A stretch of DNA of 6,892 nt from Opitutaceae bacterium. Lineage in GTDB: Bacteria > Verrucomicrobiota > Verrucomicrobiae > Opitutales > Opitutaceae. The notes under the pieces are model-generated. The model was not told the DNA's origin and did not search any database. It saw only the letters and a list, made by a program, of their open reading frames with translations. The stretch covers positions 1 to 6,892 of the forward strand of contig JAISAX010000497.1 of assembly GCA_031266495.1 (NCBI GenBank). Direction: 5' to 3'. Shown piece by piece: positions 4,628 to 6,892 of the stretch. The position numbers and the translations under genes are program-made. The first letter of the stretch is position 1, and each line of letters begins with the position of its first letter.

Positions 4628-6892
4628 ATGCGAACCCGACACCACCTCCTGCTTGCGCTGACACTCGCCCCCGCGCTCACCTGCGCCACCCTGGCCACGT
4701 TCGGTGCCGCCGCCCCTGTCACCTTCAAGATAGACCTTGCGGCCAACCCCGAAGACAAGGCCCTGATGCCCGTTCCCGTCCCCGCCGACGCGCTGGCCCG
4801 CCTCAGTGCGCAACTCGAAATCCCCACCGAACAAAACACCGGCGCGCCACCGGCTCCTGCCGGCCCCGTCCTGGGCCTCTGCATAAAACCCCGCTGGGGC
4901 CAATACGGCGTCGGCAGCATCCTCCTCCCCAGGACCTTTCCGCCCGGCCGCTACACGGTGAAAGCCACCCTCGTCGCCCCCGAGGACGACTCCGCCCGCG
5001 TCGCCCTCTACGCCGTCCTCGACAACAAAAAGCAGATCCGGATCTCCTCCGCGCGCGGCATCCCCGCCGGCGCGCACGCCAACATCAACGTCGAGATATA
5101 CGCCCCGGCACCCTTCGACCGCATTGCGCTCAAGAAAATGGATACCTCTCCCAAGGCCTCCATCATCCTCGCCACGCTCTCCATCACCGATCTCGAAAAG
5201 AACAAAAACCCCTTCCTTGCCGCCTACCACCAGGTTCTCCGCCACCCCGCGCCCTGGGGCCTGACCAACCCCGCGCTCGCCAACCGGCTTGCCACTCACC
5301 TCGCCAACCCTCCCGCCTCTTCCGTTTCTTCCGTTTCTTCCGCCCCATCCGCCGAACCCGCCGATTCCGCCATCGCCGACGCCGACGCCCTCCAGGCCAC
5401 CGCCGAACGCTGGCTCGACCAACGCAGCCACGCCGCCGAACTCGCCTCGCAGGCGGACGACCTTGCCCGCGTCATCCGTATCCTGCGACTGGATACCCTG
5501 GCGGAAAGCCTCCACCAGCTTGCCGCCGCCACCGCCGCCCACCGCGAAGCCCTCGCCGCCGCCACCGCCCTCGACGACGACAACACCGCCACGCAAACCA
5601 CCCGCTCCGCTCTCGCCGCGCGAATCAGCGCCCTGCAACAGGAAACCGCCCGCCTTGCCAACGGCAACACCCGCCCCGAGACAAGCGGCAACCTCGCCAC
5701 CTGGATCAAAAACTGGAACAACACCGGCCAGGGCGAAGGCCGCGAATTCAACGAACCCACGCCCTGGCGCGCCGCCTTCCCCGACAAATCCGTCATCCGC
5801 TTTCTCCCACCGCCATCCACTGCCGCCGCCTCCGTTACCGCCGCCGCCACGTCCGCCTCTTCCACTGCCGCCCCGGCCAGCGCGGCCAGCGCGATTCCAG
5901 TCCACTTCGAAAGCACCTGGACCACCAACCTCTACGACACCGGCGTCCACCGCTTTTACTATAACATCCTCACCCCCCTCACCGTAGTTGAAACACGCGC
6001 CGGACGTATCGAAGCCGAAACGACAGGATTTTTCCGTGGCCGCCGCGACCCCGCCGCCGGCTGGTTCACGCTCCGCTCGGACGACGGCCAACTCCTCTTC
6101 ATTGCCAGCCGCCCCCTCAAAAACGAAGAACACAACACCAACCACCTCACCGTGGAATTTTCCGGACAAGACCAGGACCACGCCGCCCTCGGCTACGTCC
6201 GCCTGCCCCGCGACCCCGCCGCCCCGCTCGAAACCATTGCCCGGTTTTACAGGAAACTCCTCGCCTGCCAACCCCTGCAATGCGTGCAAATCCAACGCGG
6301 CCCCGAAGTCGAACTCGCCTACGAATACCGCCTGCGCCCCGCCGCCACACCACCCGTTGACACAACCTTGCCCCCCCCCGCCGATGCCATTGCCCCGCTC
6401 CCGCACCTTCTCCGGACCTGGCTGAAAACCCCCGCCGGCCACGAAGCCCTTGCCCCCTCCGGCCTCCGGAGTACCGAACTCGAAACCGCCCCCGACGGCT
6501 GGTCCTATGCCGCCGCCCGGCACACCCTCCGGCACACCCTCCCGCGCACCCTCCCGCGCACCCTGCCCGCCACCCGCGCCGCCACCGCCCGGCACGGCAT
6601 CAACATCTGGCTGAACCGGGCGACACGTGAAAACTACGACGAACTCGCCGCGCAAGGCTGCCAACTCATCCGCCTGGTTCTGCGCGACGAATCGAAATGG
6701 GACTGGAGCAAAGCCGACGAAACCAAAACCCTGCTGCAACGTAATTTTGACTGGATACGCGAAACCGGCGCAGGACAAATGAAAGTATATCCCGCCCTAT
6801 TCGAAAGCTGGGCGCCCGACGCCCTCCACCACGCGACCGGCTTCCGCCCCCCCCTCCCCCCCTCCTCCCCCTCCCCCTCCCCCGCCCCCCCC
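4628..6892 (+). CDS. Large secreted multidomain protein with GH5-like barrel start, 3'-truncated
   Basis: The frame from ATG 4628 runs 755 codons to the window edge without a stop. Residues 1-29 are a signal peptide (MRTRHH, then a Leu/Ala-rich core ending GAAA). About 30-190 is a beta-rich domain like an accessory carbohydrate-binding module (GRYTVKATLVAPEDDSARVALY). A Ser/Val/Ala linker (228-245) leads to an Ala-rich helical, possibly coiled-coil region (250-345). A second Ala/Ser/Thr linker (396-423) precedes another beta-rich domain (425-570). From about 656, HGINIWLN, ELAAQGCQLIRLVLRDE and MKVYPALFESW look like the first strands and helices of a GH5-type TIM barrel, cut before any catalytic glutamate. 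Glycosidase function is therefore inferred. The last 16 or so residues are Pro/Ser from a C-rich tract. No ribosome-binding site; the start was chosen because it gives a signal peptide and no in-frame start lies upstream. Confidence 0.82.
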   Translation, partial: MRTRHHLLLALTLAPALTCATLATFGAAAPVTFKIDLAANPEDKALMPVPVPADALARLSAQLEIPTEQNTGAPPAPAGPVLGLCIKPRWGQYGVGSILLPRTFPPGRYTVKATLVAPEDDSARVALYAVLDNKKQIRISSARGIPAGAHANINVEIYAPAPFDRIALKKMDTSPKASIILATLSITDLEKNKNPFLAAYHQVLRHPAPWGLTNPALANRLATHLANPPASSVSSVSSAPSAEPADSAIADADALQATAERWLDQRSHAAELASQADDLARVIRILRLDTLAESLHQLAAATAAHREALAAATALDDDNTATQTTRSALAARISALQQETARLANGNTRPETSGNLATWIKNWNNTGQGEGREFNEPTPWRAAFPDKSVIRFLPPPSTAAASVTAAATSASSTAAPASAASAIPVHFESTWTTNLYDTGVHRFYYNILTPLTVVETRAGRIEAETTGFFRGRRDPAAGWFTLRSDDGQLLFIASRPLKNEEHNTNHLTVEFSGQDQDHAALGYVRLPRDPAAPLETIARFYRKLLACQPLQCVQIQRGPEVELAYEYRLRPAATPPVDTTLPPPADAIAPLPHLLRTWLKTPAGHEALAPSGLRSTELETAPDGWSYAAARHTLRHTLPRTLPRTLPATRAATARHGINIWLNRATRENYDELAAQGCQLIRLVLRDESKWDWSKADETKTLLQRNFDWIRETGAGQMKVYPALFESWAPDALHHATGFRPPLPPSSPSPSPAPP
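5318..5344 (+). repeat. 9-bp tandem repeat x3 in a linker
   Basis: TCTTCCGTT at 5318-5326 and 5327-5335, then TCTTCCGCC at 5336-5344. It encodes SSV-SSV-SSA (residues 231-239) in the linker between the first beta domain and the helical region of the large secreted protein. The unit is in frame, so copy-number change would only alter linker length. Confidence 0.92.
6371..6379 (+). repeat. C9 tract inside the large secreted protein gene
   Basis: Nine consecutive C encode Pro residues after TTG in codons 581-584. Unlike the 9- and 12-bp repeats here, gain or loss of one base would shift the frame ahead of the putative catalytic barrel, so it could act as an on/off switch. Confidence 0.9.
6518..6565 (+). 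repeat. 12-bp tandem repeat x4 preceding the GH5-like barrel
   Basis: Four 12-bp units: CGGCACACCCTC twice, then CCGCGCACCCTC and CCGCGCACCCTG. They encode RHTL-RHTL-PRTL-PRTL (residues 631-646), a basic linker just before the TIM-barrel-like segment. The first two copies are identical, suggesting recent duplication. Confidence 0.95.
6847..6892 (+). repeat. C-rich polypyrimidine tract at the right edge
   Basis: Forty-six bases of C with five T and one G: runs of C8, C7, C2, C5, C5, C5 and C8, continuing to the window edge. The opposite strand has at least four G-runs of five or more separated by one to four bases, a strong G-quadruplex pattern. It is translated as Pro/Ser within the truncated gene if the frame holds. 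Confidence 0.9.

Noticed and set aside
4540..5964. A 474-codon Arg/Pro-rich + frame
   Set aside because: It overlaps the true frame from 4628 and has the extreme Arg/Pro content of an out-of-frame translation of GC-rich DNA; it starts inside the pilin-like gene.
5289..5987. A 232-codon Pro/Ser-rich + frame resembling a cell-wall protein
   Set aside because: It lies wholly inside the large secreted protein gene in another frame; its Pro-richness is a shadow of GCC and ACC codons.
3800..6778. A 992-codon open frame on the − strand, Gly/Val-rich
   Set aside because: It is antisense to the pilin-like gene and the large secreted protein, both with clear signals. Its Gly-rich composition is what the complement of C-rich codons produces, and it has no recognisable domain.

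Overview
The window looks like a piece of a GC-rich genome of the Verrucomicrobiota, most likely Opitutaceae-like. That placement is an inference from gene content. A PEP-CTERM surface protein sits beside a pseudopilin of the H-X9-DG type and a large secreted enzyme, with strongly C-biased third codon positions. No rRNA, tRNA, CRISPR array, transposase or phage gene was seen.

Layout. (1) 2-901 (+): the 3' part of a Gfo/Idh/MocA-type sugar oxidoreductase, cut by the left edge. (2) 902-1009: a short convergent gap with a G-tract. (3) 1010-2464 (-): a complete M20 (CNDP-like) metallo-dipeptidase with a repeat-encoded low-complexity insertion. (4) 2465-2898: a divergent regulatory region of about 430 bp, more AT-rich in its right half, with palindromes and a direct repeat. 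(5) 2899-3780 (+): a PEP-CTERM protein with a discoidin-like beta-sandwich. (6) 3881-4555 (+): a type IV pilin-like or pseudopilin protein with an H-X9-DG motif. (7) 4628 to the right edge (+): a very large secreted multidomain protein, 755 codons visible with no stop. It ends in what looks like the start of a GH5-like TIM barrel. This reading frame never closes inside the window and is easy to miss; the overlapping Pro/Arg-rich and Gly-rich ORFs there are shadows.

How the genes may work together. Genes 5-7 run in one direction with gaps of 100 and 72 bp and could form an operon. All three are predicted to be exported by different routes: signal peptide plus PEP-CTERM sorting, prepilin peptidase, and signal peptide. 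With a carbohydrate oxidoreductase and a dipeptidase nearby, a cell-surface glycan-degradation locus is a reasonable hypothesis, but no substrate can be named.

The most unusual property is the density of slippage-prone DNA. Tracts of C14 and C15 each end exactly 33 nt before the start codons of genes 6 and 7. A C9 tract and a 46-nt C-rich tract lie inside gene 7. In-frame tandem repeats of 9, 12 and 24 bp lie inside three of the coding regions. The 24-bp repeat builds the prepilin leader itself.
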